Assembly (NCBI GenBank): GCA_017560085.1
Contig: JAFYPA010000127.1
Location: forward strand, 1-50,214
Length of the DNA: 50,214 nucleotides
Source of the DNA: Clostridia bacterium
GTDB taxonomy: Bacteria; Bacillota; Clostridia; Oscillospirales; CAG-382
Direction: 5' to 3'
Positions 49,306-50,214 of this stretch are shown here, in pieces (positions within the stretch are counted from its first letter, which is position 1; each line of letters starts with the position of its first letter). Below the pieces are notes generated by a model that saw nothing but the letters and a program-made list of their open reading frames with translations, was not told the DNA's origin and made no database searches. The position numbers and the translations under genes were made by a program.

Positions 49306-50214
49306 TTAAAATGCTCTGTATAATACATCACCATCGGATATTGTCATAAGACAGCGATATGTGTTTTCCGAATAAAATCTGTTTCCGTCCTTGTCCGTCA
49401 TATCGCACGCACCGCCGTTTTCGTCAAAAACTGCGATGTCGGCTGTACCGCCGATTTTAAGTGTGCCCGCATTCATTCCTACGGCTTTAGCGGCGTTTGT
49501 CGTTACGGATTTTAAGATATCGTACTCTGTCATTCCGCTCTTTTTTGCGATTGTAAGGCAGGATGCCATACCGTAAAGACCGCCTCTTACAAAGGCACTG
49601 CAATTGGTGATGTCTGTGCTCAAGGTATCGGGAATAAGACCGCTTTCTATTGCCCTTGCGAACACATCGAAATTGGTATGCACACATCCCGCAAAGCCCG
49701 AATCTATGATTACGCCCCTCTTCTGTGCTTGTTTCATAGACTCGAAATTATCCTCAAGAGCAGTATTTTTCACTCCGTGGAATGAGTGTGTGAGAATGTC
49801 TCCGCACCGAAGAACGGACAGGGTTTCCGCCATTGTTACCGGTGAGCCTGCGCAATGTACCATAATCTTCAAGTCCTGCTTTTGCGCAAAGTCGATTATT
49901 TCGCACAGGGGCTTTATTGATTTTACGGATTTATTATCCGTATCGAAATACACCTTTATGCCGACAACCTTGTCTGCGTAGACCTGCATTTTTTCAAGGC
50001 ATTCGTCAAACACCGCTCTGTCGTCAACGATTTTTGGCACAACGAACACACGATTTTTGACGGAGAATGCATCAAGTGTTTCCCTTGTGCCCTTATATGC
50101 CGAGCAATCAACCGCACTTGTGACACCGTTCGGGAAGCACACAGCATCGGGAGAAATTCCGAAGTGATCGGATGATATGCCCTTCATATGGACGTGGATA
50201 TCCACAAGTCCGGG
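49306..50214 (-). CDS. Amidohydrolase/deacetylase-type metalloenzyme (cut by window edge)
   Basis: The frame runs through the window edge (PGLVDIHVHMKG at the edge), so the N-terminus is missing; 302 residues are visible. VDIHVH is the HxH metal motif, KVVGIKVYFDT probably carries the bridging Lys, IMVHCAGSP and LTHSFHG give further His ligands, and STDITNCS the catalytic Asp. The C-terminal LKIGGTADIAVFDE is standard for the superfamily. It resembles dihydroorotase-like deacetylases of sugar-acid or amino-sugar loci. First visible gene of the operon with the SDR and PIG3-type genes. Confidence 0.82.
   Translation of the reverse strand, partial: PGLVDIHVHMKGISSDHFGISPDAVCFPNGVTSAVDCSAYKGTRETLDAFSVKNRVFVVPKIVDDRAVFDECLEKMQVYADKVVGIKVYFDTDNKSVKSIKPLCEIIDFAQKQDLKIMVHCAGSPVTMAETLSVLRCGDILTHSFHGVKNTALEDNFESMKQAQKRGVIIDSGFAGCVHTNFDVFARAIESGLIPDTLSTDITNCSAFVRGGLYGMASCLTIAKKSGMTEYDILKSVTTNAAKAVGMNAGTLKIGGTADIAVFDENGGACDMTDKDGNRFYSENTYRCLMTISDGDVLYRAF

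Overview
The window looks like a chromosomal piece of a low-to-mid GC Firmicute of class Clostridia, probably an anaerobic gut or rumen Oscillospirales/Eubacteriales relative. This rests on the dgt-dnaG-rpoD macromolecular-synthesis order, a Rex redox regulator, ComEB- and YwlE-like proteins, strong AAGGAG-type ribosome sites, many consensus TTGACA-17-TATAAT promoters, and a dense set of signal-peptide-free glycoside hydrolases. No rRNA, tRNA, CRISPR array, phage or transposase gene is seen.

Layout. 1-3615 (minus): dgt, dnaG and the start of rpoD. 4022-6251 (plus): an acyl-carrier-protein-like protein without its modification serine, a CE7-type acetyl esterase and an SGNH hydrolase. 6349-8651: a promoter, a structured leader RNA and an intrinsic terminator precede an AT-rich TPR lipoprotein gene that looks acquired. 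8748-15848 (minus): serA, serC, mnmA, tpiA and pgk, with intergenic repeats between them; pgk carries a near-perfect Rex operator just downstream of its promoter. 16261-22869 (plus): a zinc-ribbon/membrane/propeller protein, galU, comEB, ywlE-like, rimI, tsaD and rex. 22892-29283: small housekeeping and hypothetical genes, including a DUF6062-like protein, an OGG1-type glycosylase, a 31-residue membrane peptide, a truncated LacI-type regulator, a DUF5662-like protein, an acyltransferase and small membrane proteins. 29339-33352 (minus): glnS, gltX and a GNAT gene. 33614-34637: a SLOG protein, an orphan AraC DNA-binding domain and the remnant of a glycyl-radical enzyme.

34765-50214 is a carbohydrate-use region: GH42-like, GH39-like, six-hairpin, GH5-like and five-bladed-propeller enzymes, an AraC regulator divergent from an operon of two Asp-box (sialidase-fold) proteins around an N-acetylneuraminate lyase, then a PIG3-type oxidoreductase, an SDR and an amidohydrolase. 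None has a visible signal peptide and no transporter lies in the window, so these enzymes probably work in the cytoplasm on imported oligosaccharides or sugar acids.

The most unusual content is between genes. Four elements are built from 7-bp tandem units next to a short hairpin, three of them with a TTC loop. The unit differs between elements, yet in the two complete ones the two ends match each other in inverted orientation, and the hairpin stems covary. A second repeat family of stacked hairpins occurs in an uninterrupted copy and in a copy split by about 113 bp flanked by an 8-bp direct repeat. The structured attenuator-like leader before the lipoprotein gene, the serine-less carrier protein and the truncated LacI protein are the other leading candidates for new biology.
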